In this document: positions 1 to 13,292 of the stretch, piece by piece
Numbering within the stretch: position 1 is the first letter of the stretch
Layout: each line of letters opens with the position of its first letter
From: Protonemura montana
Taxonomy: Eukaryota > Arthropoda > Insecta > Plecoptera > Nemouridae
Direction of reading: 5' to 3'
Assembly: GCA_947568835.1 (NCBI GenBank)
Contig: OX387602.1
Span: 15,613,021 to 15,677,020 of the forward strand
Length of the DNA: 64,000 nucleotides
The notes under the pieces: generated by a model
The model's database searches: none
What the model was told of the DNA's origin: nothing
The model's input: the letters and a program-made list of their open reading frames with translations, nothing else
Position numbers and translations under genes: made by a program

Positions 1-1092
1 ATGAAATTATTCGTTTATGGTGGTAGCTTGTTAAAAATCAAAGCCTATATTTTTTACAGATTAAACAGAAGTAACACACTTCTCAGCTGAAAAATGTAGA
101 ATTATATGAAACCTATAGTAAGAAAATAATAAAATTGTTAAGTTTTTTTATGGCAGTGAAAAAGCGGAAGCCGTCCGTGAAAACGTGATCAAGGAATTTG
201 AATCTGAACGGTCTACCAATAAAACAAAAATAAAATGCAAAATCATGTAAATTATCGGACAAGATGTTTCTTTTCTTAAGCTTTTACTTCGTTACTTCCC
301 CGTGATGCTTCTATAGTTACTTTTCTAACGATGATGAGCTTAGGGGTTACAGAGTAATTACCCAGAACTGCTATAGACAAACCATGGAATGTATTGGACA
401 TACCATTGATTAATCAAACCACTATTTGCAATTACTTGAGAGCATGCCTGTGACTTGTCGATTCATTCACGTGAGACTTGTGCTTGTCGACGAATGAGCA
501 GTCGGAAGAGATTGCCATTCTTTGACGGATACCTACATGATTTCCCTATCGCGTGAAATCGTGATTCACTACACCTTACCTATGCCAAAGCACAGTCGAT
601 ATTCACAGACCGCCGTCTCTGTCAGTGCTTCATCTTTCCAATGAAATAGCAACACATAACTACCTACCACCAGTATTTGAAATTTACCTGTTGCAGTACT
701 TACATCGTATTCAGTTACACGCTGTAAATTAATTTTCTCAATAATTGTATTGCCAACGAGTAAGCATCCTTTCCAATGACTTTCCTCAATGAGACATTTT
801 TCCACATTTGAGGATTAAATGTATGGGGATGCTGATTGCAGTTTTCAGAAATTCACTGCCAAGTTAGTTGAATAGACCAAACCACGTAAGACACGCGATC
901 AATATTCGTTTTTGGAAATCAGATCTTTAAATATGAGCTATACTCAACCCTCTTACTTTTTAAATCATGACTCAAAGAAACCTAAATAACTTGTTTTGCC
1001 AAATATAGGGACAAAATCTGTTATTTGTTAAATTTACACAATGAAGTTCACCGATCTATCCCCCAAAATGTGACCGTCCCCTTTTCTCTCAG
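1..1092 (+). other. Non-coding; probable intron of the gene ending at 1433
   Basis: No open reading frame here has a coding look. The stretch ends in a pyrimidine-rich tract followed by an AG at 1091-1092, a good splice acceptor. It is therefore best read as the last intron of the plus-strand gene whose final coding exon starts at 1093. Earlier exons would lie left of the window. Confidence 0.45.
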
Positions 1093-1433
1093 GTTCCCGT
1101 TCAAGCGACATCAGTAGCACCATGTCCAGTTGCCTGGGTTCCTGGGAGATGGCGTCCGACTTCGGTTTGAGTTCGCTGTTCGCTCACATGGAGCACGCCC
1201 GCAAGAGCGCGTCGTCGCTGTCTACTTTACGCCGCAACTCTGAGATTATGCTGACGGACCTCAAAGGTGACCTGTTGCTGACAGACGTCTTCCGCACAGA
1301 GTTTCAACTCAAGTTCCTATGGGGAAGTCGTGGAGCAAGTGTCTCCATGGAAGAGAGACATTCTAAGTTCGAAAGGGTGCTTACCATGATGTCTGAGAAA
1401 TGCGAGCCGTCTATGCCGTTGTCGACGGCGTAG
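1093..1433 (+). CDS. Terminal coding exon of an unrecognised protein (C-terminal 112 residues)
   Basis: An open frame of 112 complete codons runs from a strong acceptor (CCCCTTTTCTCTCAG, ending at 1092) to a TAG stop at 1431-1433. The exon begins with the last two bases of a split codon (phase 1). There is an ATG at 1122, but the frame is open back to the acceptor, so this is more likely an internal residue than a start. Base composition is clearly more GC-rich than the flanks, as expected of coding sequence. The product is hydrophilic and probably helical: a Ser-rich start, a segment with SLFAHMEHARKSASSLSTLR, a central acidic/hydrophobic helix around LTDLKGDLLLTDVFRTEF, and the charged run EERHSKFERVL near the end. 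I see no zinc finger, membrane span or catalytic motif. I do not recognise the family. The gene converges with the sens-like gene, about 12.5 kb away stop to stop. Confidence 0.6.
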
Positions 1434-1478
1434 TCGACCTTACAGCTGACATGACTTTTGGTATAGGTGTTGTTTTAG

Positions 1479-1484
1479 ATTAAA
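1479..1484 (+). terminator. Possible polyadenylation signal (ATTAAA)
   Basis: ATTAAA lies about 45 bases after the stop at 1433, in an AT-rich stretch. A canonical AATAAA is at 1739-1744, giving a roughly 300-base 3' UTR. Either could serve the plus-strand gene. The hexamers are common in AT-rich DNA, so neither is proven. Confidence 0.25.
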
Positions 1485-1738
1485 ATTTTTTAAGCTTAGG
1501 GGCTTCGTGTCATTCGCAAAAGCAACGACAATGCAATTTATTTATAATCTGATTTTTTTTCATCGTTTTGTTTCATATTTAAGGATAAGAAATACTTACA
1601 TAAAATGTAAATCATGTAATGAGAAAATATAGTACCGCAGGTTAAATTATTAGTACCTTTGATGGCAGCCACACAAAAATCTATGCATAATCAGTACCAT
1701 GGACCAAAACGATCTTAGCCAGAATTTTGAAATGCTAG

Positions 1739-1744
1739 AATAAA
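1739..1744 (+). terminator. Possible polyadenylation signal (AATAAA)
   Basis: Canonical AATAAA about 305 bases past the stop of the exon ending at 1433, the alternative to the ATTAAA at 1479. Assignment rests only on position and hexamer identity. Confidence 0.25.
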
Positions 1745-2839
1745 CGCACATCAGAGCAGCACTTTTTCATAATCATTCGTTTTCTACAAAATGACGAGAC
1801 AATAAGCTAGATAAATACATCGATTAAAACTGCCCAGTATTTCCGATACTATAGCGAGAAAGAGAAGTGTGTTCCAACAGATGTCCAAATATCAATTTTG
1901 ATTCTTCAACGTTTCTGAATAGTGTTCAATGCATAAACAATTGATGTCCATCTAGATTCTGGGTGTGGTACTTTTATGGCGTGTTGGTATTTCGATCATA
2001 ACTAATAATAATATGGAACGACTAAAAGTTAAACAAAATTTGACTGTTTATTACATTGACATAGCCACAAAGTATTTAGCGATATTTCTTCTTCTTCGAT
2101 CTATCCTTTATTTCTTATTGTCAATTAAAAACTTAAGTCACTAATCCAGCAATTGGAAGAGCCAAATTATTGTATAATCGGAGGGTAATAAAATTCCAAA
2201 GAGGCAAATAGGCCCTTTTTAGTAATCAGTGCATTATTTATACCAAAATTGTGAGTGACGATAATAATTTTCGAATAATTTTTAACTACTTGATGTGATA
2301 GCTAAAATATGTTGTAGAAACAAAAATATGTAATCGAATCAAGAAGATCACTTTGAATTTGGAATACTAATCAAACTATAAACAATCATGTAGATTGTAG
2401 TATGCCATCGTTATCATCTACTTAATAGTGCAATATAAAATGCTAGAGTGAAAATAAGTCCTAGCTGCCATATCAGTCGTTAAAACACCCTTGAAACTGA
2501 CCCTGGGGAGGCAAAAATATTACCGTTACATTACTTACAGACGCTTCCAGCGTGTAGCTAAAGAAAGTCATTGTAAATTATTACATTTACTTTATTATAA
2601 TGTCTATAATAATAATATATTATGCATCTGTGACTAGGTGTATAAGTAGTGGAAGGCCTATACATGTAAATATTCACCTCTTTTTCCTTATATTCATTAG
2701 AAGTATAACCCACCCCCAAAGACTGGCAATTCTCATACGATCTTGTACGAATGAGTTGAATGTAACGAATATTAAATTATTATGAACAAGAAATATATGC
2801 ATTACTGTTTACAAGTTACCTTTCGTCATATCCATTCCC

Positions 2840-2845
<6 letters not shown>

Positions 2846-2891
<46 letters not shown>
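2846..2891. repeat. (TA)n microsatellite
   Basis: A run of about 23 AT/TA dinucleotides broken by a single C at 2877. It is likely length-polymorphic. Confidence 0.95.
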
Positions 2892-5800
2892 TATTTTTAA
2901 CATAAGAATGCGGTTATCACTTATTCCAAGAATTAAGAATTAAATTTGTTTGTTACAAAAATACCATACACGCAATTTTAGGTGTGGTTCATCTAAAGCT
3001 TGCTATCGTGCATGCTTATCAGTAAGTATACTCAACATTGTTAACCTGCAGAGATTCACGGGGTAGATAAAACCAATGCCAGGTATTACCTGACCATCAC
3101 GATTAAGCGTGGAAAATGTAATGCGAGTACATCTCCCGGGATTGTGCATATCCCCCTCCCCTAAGGTCGCAGGTCTCTTTTGGGCGAGGTCCAGAGAACG
3201 ACTAATGTGATTCGAGCACGATTGCGATATTATACATCATGCCGGCTGCTGATTAGAGCTCACCTGGGATTCAATAATTAGCTTACTGAACGAAAAGTCA
3301 GGGAGTGAATGGCATCACAGCTATATTGGCTACTTACTTGGTCGAAAAATCTATTTAGCTTCATTGAGAACAGGCGAAATGTATTTTTTTAAATTAAGAT
3401 GAGAAGAGAAAAGAAAAGAAAACATAAGCGTGACTGAAATTCGCAAAAATAAATTCATCCGCTTATAATGGACTTCGATTTTAGCTTCCTTAGTCCCTAC
3501 GTTAGTTTATTTGATAGCCGGGCGAGTCCCACTCATTAAAAATGTAAACAGCGTGATAATGAAAAGACTCAATAACAATTCAGTTAAAAATATATACTTG
3601 AGTTACGCTAGTGTTCAACTGATAGGATTTTGCTACCTGACCTAAACCATCAGTTTTGGCCTCGACAGTTTCATTGAGGCCAAGGGTTTGGGTCAGGCAG
3701 CAAGTCCCTACCAGTAGAACTCTAGCGGTCATAACCTGCAGACAAGTGCTTGATTTTTGGCGGAGTCATTTAGCTAACGGCTTGCTAGTCGGTGAGCTTG
3801 AAACTATGTCGATTATTACTTTTCTTCTATCCTTTCTAAGAAATCAGAAGTGTGTGATTCAGTGTTACTACAATAATGGTTCAATTTACCGAACTTTCGT
3901 TGCATCGCCTTCAGTGATTTACAAACGTCACAAGCACAGACGCGAGTCACCAGCTGTAGCGATGGAACAAGGTAGGTGAAGAATCTCTCCTGCCTGTCAT
4001 GTATGTCTTTAGCTCGTTTAAAACCATGCAGAGTGGTGTGCATGCAATACTGGGGTGCCCCTGCATTGGGGTAGCGAGGGCAGGGACTAAACGGCCGGCA
4101 CATTAATGCACGAGCAGTGTGCATTAGGGATTGATCGTGTGTAAATGAAATTCCTGGCACTAGGAATGTGTCAAGGGTGCCATACGAGGCTGTGTAGCCT
4201 CCGACTTGCTTTCCCATTCAGCTTGATTTATCGCACATAATTATTGCTATCTTGATTTTGGTGCAAGAATTTCTCGGATTTGTTCATTTCACCAGTCGTG
4301 ATATTGTGTAAAATTTATTGAGATGATCAATCCAAGAGACATGCTCGGGTTGCTGCTTCTGAAACTGGGTTCAGGCGGTTGAACTTGTTCAAATTACTAG
4401 ACATCGGGTTTGTTCGGTTGATTTTTGCGCTAAATTAAATCAATAGTGAAGTTACATATTCCAATGCGATACGAACGGAAGAAAATTATTGAATGACTCA
4501 TGCCATCACGAGCACACAGGTGTTTTTCAATTTTAATAAAATTTTTAATAAAATCCAACATTCAATTTCACTCGCAACATCAGCTGAATGCTCCTATTTA
4601 CTTGATGGCTAGAGTGAAATGAACCTCATCATCGTAAGGTATGGCGTTCTATTCCATTAAAAGCATATACACCAACAAACTGTATTAATACTTGACGACA
4701 TTACATTTACATTACAATATCTTTTCGCTAGATATTTTGTTGAGTATACAACAGTGGGATATCCCGAGGGAGGCTAGAAATCCCCGAAGTGTAATCCTTC
4801 TATTGTCTGTAGTCAGGACTAGCTCTACAATAATGTTGTCTTCGTCATAAATCATTTTACAATTTGATAACGTCGTAGAAAATTCACGAAATAGATGCAA
4901 AATAGGAGAGCTTGTACAATATTACATGCTATAATACTGTCCTTGGGAATGATGTTACTCCTTGGTGAAATTCTACGTTGACAGAGATGAGTCCTAACCA
5001 TCTACGACTCGTTTAAGCCCTGCGTTGTTTGCGTTGACTATTTAAAAACTAACTTGCATTATATGCTAAACACGATTCGTAACTTCAGGGTAATGACTTC
5101 ATAACTTAAACCCCCATCGTAAATCGAAGAGCTAGAAGGCAAAACCGACGCAAAACGTTCACCTTTTCTACTTACGAGTTCCTAATATATTTAATACGCA
5201 ACAATTTATAGCATTGCATTTCCAAGCAGGCCTGCCATAAAAAAATATCGGTATATATTAAACTATAAAAAGTGACGATTGAAAATAAGGTTCTCGAATG
5301 GTGGACTTGTACGGTATTCCCTGACGGCGATCACACGACACCAGCGGACCGGTGGAAGTCATGCGGCCGTCGCCGGAATATGGAACCGATGGCGATATGC
5401 GATATTATTGCATACGTGTCCATCAAGAAATCGAACTGGCAATGGCGAGTATATTTCCCCATAGAAGCATCAGTTGGATGCCATTTGAAAGTTTAGATGC
5501 TGAGATGTTGTTGTCTCCTGGGTCTTCCATGTCTTAGCGGAGGCAGCAACGCGGTCGTGGTGGCGGCTCTTCATGTCTTTCGATACACCAACTGAGCTGA
5601 GAGACAGTTTTTAAAGGTTGGACTCGAGGGACTAGTTTAGTGCTTTTTCCCGATCAGCTACGCGGTCGCGGCGAATGCCTGGAAAGCTATGCATAAAACG
5701 CAATCCAAATGATATCTACGGAGGATGAAAGCTAGTCCAATATGCCAACGAGATTATTTTATGACATTCAGAATGGGAACGAAACGGAATCGTGAAGAAA

Positions 5801-7353
5801 TTGATATTTAAATAAAATATATGGTTTAGGGAAAACACTATCTTGGTAAAAAAAAACGGAGGCTAATGGATTTTTGTCGGTGGTGGACCAACGAAAGTCA
5901 AAGTGATAGAATATGAAACAGCACACATGCCAAGGACATCGTTTATGTTTAGGAAATGCCGAGACGTTATTCGGTCGCATCTTCAATGTCCCCAACGATC
6001 GAAGAAGAACACGCTAGTATGAAGAAAGATGATAAACCACGCTGTTTTAAATAATCACGATATTTAACATTTAACTCTCACATGGAGTAAAAATGGCAGT
6101 AATCGCATGAAACGTCGTTTGCTATTCTCGATCGAGTTAAACATGCCCGTATCAAATGGGAAACTGCATCGCAAAGATCCATTAAACGGAACGAACGACT
6201 CCAGACATAAAACCAAACTTAGAGAGATGGACATTATCTTTTATCTAAATTATTGATCAGATTCTTTAACCATAGGGTTGACTTGTTGACGTATTGCTGG
6301 GCTGAAGCTAGTGCAGTATTTAGCCCCATTCAACGGGGCTATAACACCGTTAACTGTCGACTTTACTTATTTCATGGGATTCGGCTGGCTTGTTCGATAA
6401 GGTTTTGCTAAGCTTAACGACCTGTTGAACAAGATCAATCTCAATTATTTATCAAGGTTTATCATCAAGGTATAACTGAAAGCAATTATTTGGATATTCT
6501 GCCCCATAGTGATAAAGACACAATGAAATATTTAATTGTCTCCAGCAACATTCAGTTAGTGATCGTAAACTTACAAAATATACCACAAAAGTTTTAGTCT
6601 TTTACCAAGAAAGCTTTTGTGGAGAATAATTGCCTTCAATTGAGCATACCTACGTGTAAGTACTCCAATAGAATGTAGAATCATTTAGCTTTGTGTCGAA
6701 GGGAAAGGTCCTCACAAGAAAATCCGCTTGTTTGAACGAAGAAAACATATGATTCCAGTATCTGCCTAAATTTGAATTGGCCAGCCGTTCGATGATGGCT
6801 GGTTCATTTTTACGACATCGCTTTTTGTCGCTTTCTCTATTGCTGGGAGAAAAAACCAATCATACCAATATGAGAAAAAGGTCTGTGCCTCAGCCCATCG
6901 GGCCACATTAAATCTAGTAGATTCAAGTTTAAACTAAAGATACCTTTATTATATTGCTTTCATCATATACATTTCATTGAACTTTTCTAAAATATCATCA
7001 AAATATTTGCTGCTTTAGGATTGTTCTTCTCTTAAAACGGCCTACGTGATACTTCTAAGTGCGTATCACGGAAGCCTTGGCTTGCCTCCACTTTGATTTT
7101 CAACCAATAACTAGCGACGCTCATTCACGATGCAACTAAAATTGCACACAAAAGTCCTAGTTAAAAACGCAAATTTATCGCCACAGTCCGCCATCGACAA
7201 ATGACAATTCAAAACGCGTCATAATGCAGCCCATTAACCCATAATTTCGCGGCTGTCACAGCAACAAAAGCAGCGTCAATATTGCGTCGCTGTCGTCCGT
7301 GCAAGGACCACGCCTAGCTGTGGCAACACTTGAGTCGCGAGTCATTAGCCGCC

Positions 7354-7367
7354 GACGTCGCGACGTC
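7354..7367. repeat. Perfect 14-base palindrome with two GACGTC cores
   Basis: GACGTCGCGACGTC equals its own reverse complement and contains two CRE/ATF-like GACGTC words. It sits in a short GC-rich island (about 7330-7470) that also carries GGCGTC, GACGCC and a CCGGNA-type repeat. A regulatory role is possible but not shown. Confidence 0.7.
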
Positions 7368-7411
7368 AGGCGTCGTTAACGACCGACCACGACGCCGGGA
7401 GCTAGGTGTAA

Positions 7412-7449
7412 GCCACCGGCACCGGTACCGGAACCGGCACCGGAATACG
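7412..7449. repeat. Imperfect (CCGGNA)n hexamer repeat
   Basis: Successive CCGGCA, CCGGTA, CCGGAA, CCGGCA and CCGGAA units form a GC-rich minisatellite-like stretch inside AT-rich DNA. Confidence 0.8.
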
Positions 7450-10400
7450 GTGAGCGGGAACCGGTACAGTTCGGCGTTGCACTTGATTGAGAATAAGCCG
7501 CCATTTATAGGGAAAACCAATTATCTCAGGAGAAAAGTATGCGGGAACTATTTAAAACGTTGGCACTGAGAAACCTAAGGGAAAAATGAGAATAACACAG
7601 TTTTCTGATAGGAGTTGATTGATTCTGAGGGATTCACTATTTTTATTTTTTATTTCCATTAGTTGTATTCTTGAAATTTGAGTCCTGTAAAATTCTATGG
7701 TGATATACTTTTTTCAAAGCGCACAGGTATCTCGAATCTTGGGTGCAATTGAAATACAATTTACATGTGATTCATGTTTGGACTTGCTAAGAACCCACTC
7801 TTTACTTGTTATTTAAATCTATATCAGCTATATTTGCTCACACATTTCGCTACCTACCTAAATGTATAGACGGTTCTTCGTGAACCGTTCATGTTCGATG
7901 GTCAGTCGATTTAAATTACCAATCCTCTAGAGCCTCGATACGAATGCGGAAAAATGGTGAGCCTTGCACAAGCGAGTGATTCCCATTCCGACTGAGGTTT
8001 TTCCTCCCTTGACCGATCGTCCGTCGTTCGATGCCTCGGTATTAGGGAAATGGGATTGGGGGGGCGTCACTTTCGAATTCGGCAGTCGGTGTCAGAGGCG
8101 GGCGAAAAGGGGATTAAAATGTCTTGGCGTCTTTCCACGCACTTCTCAGTTCTCACCCTCGAACGCACCACGATTTCCCTCCGATCCCCCTCCTCCTCCC
8201 ACGACTCACCCTCTGAACTTTAAAACAATTTTATTCGAGTCTATTATAAGGGTGTTCTATATTCCATCTCAATGCCGAGGAGATACCGAGGGGCTGCAAA
8301 GAGGGAGTTAAATTGTTTTGCAAAATTGTAGAAAATTGCCCAATCCCGTGAGACTGGCGCGATAACTCGGGTATCATCAGTTATGCCCGTTGGTATGGCC
8401 ACAGCCTGGTACGCCACCGTATATACGAACTCTCTGCTGAACACAGGAGATTGGGCGGAATATAAAATATAAAATGGCAATCAGGACTGTCGGAATGGTC
8501 GTAAAATATTATTGCGGCGAATGGAAGTGCCGGTGGAATTTTTGAATAAAACTCAACCTTTTTTATATCCAAACCAAAACGATTCGTTCGAATTGGATTC
8601 TGGTTTGGAAAATTACCCTATTGGCATGCGTATATGGGTGGAGATATCGTTTCGGATTGCTTTGACCCATGGGCTGTTTTGTGCTCGTTGATGTCCGATG
8701 CGAGGAAACTGAGCGTGGAAATGGACGTGTGCTTTTCTGGCAATGGCGTCTGAGTAGAAGGTGATTGTGGTGACGGAAGGTGGAGGCGCCGGGTTCGTGC
8801 TGTAAACGCTCGCAAGGCCAGGTTAAACTCGCTCCACGCTACGTTCATCTGAGAGCTAGTTTGAAACTTGAAACTTATATTTTTTATTGAAGGGTTGATC
8901 CAGAGCATATCGCCAGTCAACCAGTTTAATCAGAGCACAAAACTATAGTCAGACAAACGATTTTATTTCGAAATAAATTACCAAGTGCCATTTCCACATT
9001 TCGCGTAGACGTCAAAGTTATTTCGAAAATTGGTACCCGTAACCCGAAACTAAATTAAAACATTATGAAGTTCCTGGAAAAAGCTCCTGGTGCATGCTGG
9101 TACTAATTCTAATTCCATCGTCTTCTCGTTCTGGTTTATTCTACTTTCACAGCGAAAATAGCACGCGGAGCTTATTTTAATTTGCAGAAAGCGGCCGTTC
9201 GCAGATAAAGCGTGTCATTATTTTACTCCATTTAAAATAAATTTACATAGACAAATATGTGCTTGTTAAATGGGTGTTAACTTAGACATTTAAGGAAATA
9301 AACTCTCCTCCAAATAACAGGGTTGTGACCCTCCGTTGCCCAAGGGGGTGGCGATAATATGATCCAACGGTACGTATAATTTCTATCCTAACGCGTCGTT
9401 CAACGAAATAATAGACTTAGCCCGGTGAATATTCACTTTAACTACATTAACACTTGCTTCTTTCACACGGTGGCGTCCCTTGGTACAGATATCAATTATC
9501 TATTATCTTGTCATTTTGCAATATCACCCATTCGCGCATCGAGTCCTAGGCGTTTAGCAACGGAAAGCTGATTCGCTGCACTAAACACTGCTAGCGCTCC
9601 TAATTGGCGCAGTGCATTTTATGGTAATGCCCGGGTGGGAGTGATAGATAGTAATTAATTTCTTGCTCATAGTCGAAGCGACTTTAAACTCCTTGTTTTC
9701 GCAAGAAAGCATTAATCTAGGCAATGCTTTTCTTCTTTCTACCTAGATTCTATGCAACTAGAAACATCATAACAACAATTTAAGAGTATAAGTATCAATT
9801 TTTCGACCTATTTCAGGGAAACTTTATTCAAATTCATTAAAGAGTGTGTAAAATACCTGCTATATGTAGGCGCATAACTGACAGCTTACACAGTGGCAGC
9901 CAATACACTCCAAAGCCAAGACGATAAAAAAAATACACACGCCTATTCGTCACGAAGTTAATATACTCGAGAATTGCCAGTACATCTCCGTGCCTTGATC
10001 GAGTGACGAGAGTGCAATCGGATTGGCAACGGGGAGGCAGTTGTGAATGGGAATTGGACGAGCTAGAGCAAGCCAGCGAGCGCGGCCGCGTCGTCTGGAG
10101 GGATCTAGGACGCACACAGCCGTACAATGGAGAATAGATGCAAAATAAGTTTGGGGATTGTTTTACTAAGAGGGATCGTTGTCTGGGGTGACAGCTCAAT
10201 TTCCTCGCTTGCCATTCTGGTCACGCTCGCGGCACCGTGCGGGGAAGTCACGTCGCATCTCAACATACCTTTACATTCGTCGGATATCGCGCTATACGAC
10301 ATATTATAGCTACCTGCCAATAGGCGTCGCCACCGTCGCGACGGTGAGCTTGGTTCTGACGCGAAGGGCAATTTTATTCGAGTTAGATCGACGTTTATTG

Positions 10401-10680
10401 GGTCTGTTCTTGTGGATAAATCGAGATGTTCGTTGGAGGTTTAGTTTAGAAGGATTATACGTGTATCGCTATGCTAATGTGAGTCACGCAAAAGAAAACT
10501 AGGTTTGATTGTTTTTTGTGCCTGTGTTTTAATTTGATCGTCGTAAAGTTAGACCACATAAAAAATCGGTTCCTTGCGGCCATGAATTTGACACCTCTTA
10601 CCTCGATAACCTGATACGATCTGTCAGAATATTATAATGTTACTCTACTTCTTGCATTAGCCTTGTTCGAGAAGAAGAAT

Positions 10681-10722
10681 TAGACTAGAACTAGACTAGA
10701 ACTCGACTAGACCTAGACTAGA
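10681..10722. repeat. CTAGA-type short tandem repeat
   Basis: Repeated TAGACTAGAA / CTAGAC units with single-base differences, directly after a GAAGAA run. Confidence 0.8.
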
Positions 10723-12045
10723 AATATAAATGCAGTGTTTAAATGCACACTTGTTCCTGTTTAAAAACTCATCTGCACACTGTCAAAACGTGCTTAAAGG
10801 ATGTACTGATTCGTGTTGTCGTTCTTTTGTCCGTATGCATGGTTTAGTGGCAGGGGAGAATTTCTTACGAAATGATACAAAATATGGTTAAACCCTCCTT
10901 ATCTTGAATCGCACCCATATACCTACCATATCAAGAACGATGAGCCGACTCTACGACCTGATATTTCAATCATTTCTCAGAATATGGATCCTCATCCTAC
11001 TAGCTACCCCAAGATACCTCCAGCTTCCTCCAGATGTAATACCGGCTTGGAATTAATGAAGTTTCTTGCCTGATGACATGCAAATATTTATGAATAAAAC
11101 GTAATGGATTTTGACCTATTGGGAGATGAAATTTGATATGAAACGGCTGTCGTTGGTGTCAACAACTTTATTGCTAAAAATACAATCTACTCATCTTTAG
11201 GAAATTGGAAAACAGGTCGGGAATCTAAAAATGTATAGGTACAAAATAATTACACGCCCACCGTAATAGTTTGTACTCACTTTAATAACATAGAGGTAGC
11301 AACTTGAAGAATAACCGGTTAGCTTCAGTGAAATGTGATCTTATGTGACACTTGTAGGTACAGAAGCGTCATAAAAAATATGTACAAATATCATTACATG
11401 ATCGGATTGTAAAGTACATCGATTATAATACAGGTGTATCCAAGTTAAAATTACAATTTCCATGCGTAGAAGCAATAATACTCGTAATAGAATGGTCGCA
11501 GGGTTAACCAGCCATCGAAGACAAATCGATCAGCCATATAAAATATCTTTGGTAAAGAGGTACAGCCATTATCTAAGCAATTAACGAACATCAACAATAA
11601 ATTACTTATTTACATTTAAAAAAAACCTAAAGAATCAATCCGCAGAGCGATGACTTAGATGATAACAGACTGGATTTAAGTCCAGCCATTTACAGAAGAA
11701 ATTTACAATAAGAACGTATAACGCAACAGTTTTCAAATGATACGCACCATCCATTGATAACACCAGCGAATGAACAAATGTAACCGAATAAAGTCACTTC
11801 GATGTAACAAAGCGCGCAAGACTACAAAATACACTTTCTTTCGCCCTCAGACATATCTCTGGTCGATTTTAGCATCGCATCGCCTCTAAATCCCACAAAT
11901 GAGTGTGATGCACTGTGCGGTTTCATAGCGTTCAGTTATCGGATATGTTCTTATTCTGTCGGAGGAATCTTGAGATGAGAGTGCTTTCAGAAACCGGATC
12001 TTGGCTGGGATTGGGAAGAGCGGTTTCTCAGGGAATATGATGTTC

Positions 12046-12071
12046 GCGGCGTCGGCGTCGGCGTCGGCGTC
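12046..12071. repeat. (GGCGTC)4 hexamer array
   Basis: Four uninterrupted GGCGTC units in a local GC-rich patch. The same word, or its complement GACGCC, recurs in several other GC-rich islands of the window. Confidence 0.9.
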
Positions 12072-12749
12072 TTACCCCGGCGCTGGAGCGTGCAGAGCAA
12101 GGAGCTGGGAGCGAGGAGCGTGGATCGGAGGGAGAGAAACCCGCTCAACGTTGTGCTTCGGTGTTAGATATCGCCTTCGACCTGTCAGCCGACAATCAAA
12201 TTAATGTCAGCGGCGGATTTTTTTATTATGTTGCCATGGTTACGTACAACAAAGATCGGGATGTGCAATCACGAAAACGGTGGTGGGAACGTTTCCGACC
12301 CCGTGTTTTCGCGTTGGAAAATCTCGGAGCCTTAGAATAGGAAGTATTGATTTGTGGAAAATGGAAAGCTTCATTTTTTTTAACTGTGAAGAGGTTGGAA
12401 ATGTGTGGTCCGTTTTGAGAATGGGGCGTGTATACTGCCAAAGCAGCAGAAACTGTCTGCTGCTCTGTAATGCGTTTATCCGAAGAAAATTGACGAGTTT
12501 TTGTGATTTTCGTTAATTTAAGTAAATTAATTACAATAGTTAACAAGTGCTTTTTGAGAAGCGAACAAAAACACACTTCTTTGGCTAACGAGCTAGTCTT
12601 GTAGATCCAAATAATCTTCTTGCAGGTGTCGTGACTCTGTGCTGGATATGGACGATATTTAGAGAAAAGTTACGGAAATTTTGAATTTTCTTATCATAAT
12701 ATGGGGAAACTTCCATAAAATGCCGGTCTTTGGCCTGTCTGCTGCTTCA

Positions 12750-12815
12750 AGAACTGGTATGGTAGTGATTTTATTATTTTTTTCAAAAATAATACCACTA
12801 GCCAATCTCAGTTCT
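12750..12815. ncRNA. Fold-back hairpin of about 66 bases (unclassified)
   Basis: The outer arms AGAACTG and CAGTTCT pair perfectly. They are followed by TAGTG/CACTA and a TATTATTTTT/AAAAATAATA inner stem with a tiny loop near 12783-12786, interrupted by small bulges and one internal loop. By hand I count about 27 pairs, roughly the size of an animal microRNA precursor. It could equally be a remnant of a fold-back transposon. I recognise no known microRNA seed. It lies about 1.2 kb past the sens-like stop, and both strands would fold. Confidence 0.25.
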
Positions 12816-13286
12816 CGCATCTACAATTAGATATTGTTGCGTGTTTTTACCGGTAATATAATACGGCCAGCTCAACTCGTTCATAATTTCAAGCCCTAAG
12901 AAATATTTTCGTTTAACAAACGTATTGCACCATAATTGTAGCACAACTCATTTTAGTGGAATGATTGCGAGTATGATCTGTTGAACGAAATTTTATATTA
13001 CTTGGCATCAGCGATTCTCAAGACGACATTCCAATGACAGTAATCTAATTGAATTTACCACGGGTCAGAATAAGCATCCACTATTTTAATTTTCTAAAAT
13101 ATTATAGACTAGTTATCACGAGGATGGATAAAAACACACTAATTAACAAGAACGATCAGCTGATATCTGAAAACTTTGTAATAGGTACATAGACGAATTC
13201 TCTGGTGCAGTAGACCCGTGAAAAATCTTCATTAACTTTGGTTTTGGTAACACCAGGATGCGCATCGTCGTTTGCTTGACCACGTT

Positions 13287-13292
13287 TTTATT
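13287..13292 (-). terminator. Candidate polyadenylation signal of the sens-like gene
   Basis: Read on the minus strand this is AATAAA. It is the first one I found downstream of the stop at 13989, implying a 3' UTR of about 700 bases. Longer 3' UTRs remain possible, since another AATAAA occurs around 12768-12773 on the same strand. Confidence 0.35.

Larger units (their letters stand above)
1745..13286. other. Intergenic region between two convergent genes; no gene seen
   Basis: About 11.5 kb of mostly AT-rich sequence. The open frames are short, overlap on both strands and show no recognisable domain. The visible content is a TA microsatellite (2846-2891), GC-rich hexameric repeats (7412-7449, 12046-12071), a 14-base GACGTC palindrome (7354-7367), a CTAGA-type array (10681-10722) and a fold-back (12750-12815). 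Non-coding RNA genes or enhancers could be present but cannot be shown from the sequence alone. Confidence 0.5.

Noticed and set aside
3816..4217. Minus-strand open frame of 133 codons
   Set aside because: No recognisable domain, no splice context and a competing plus-strand frame. It could be a decayed repeat but nothing supports a gene.
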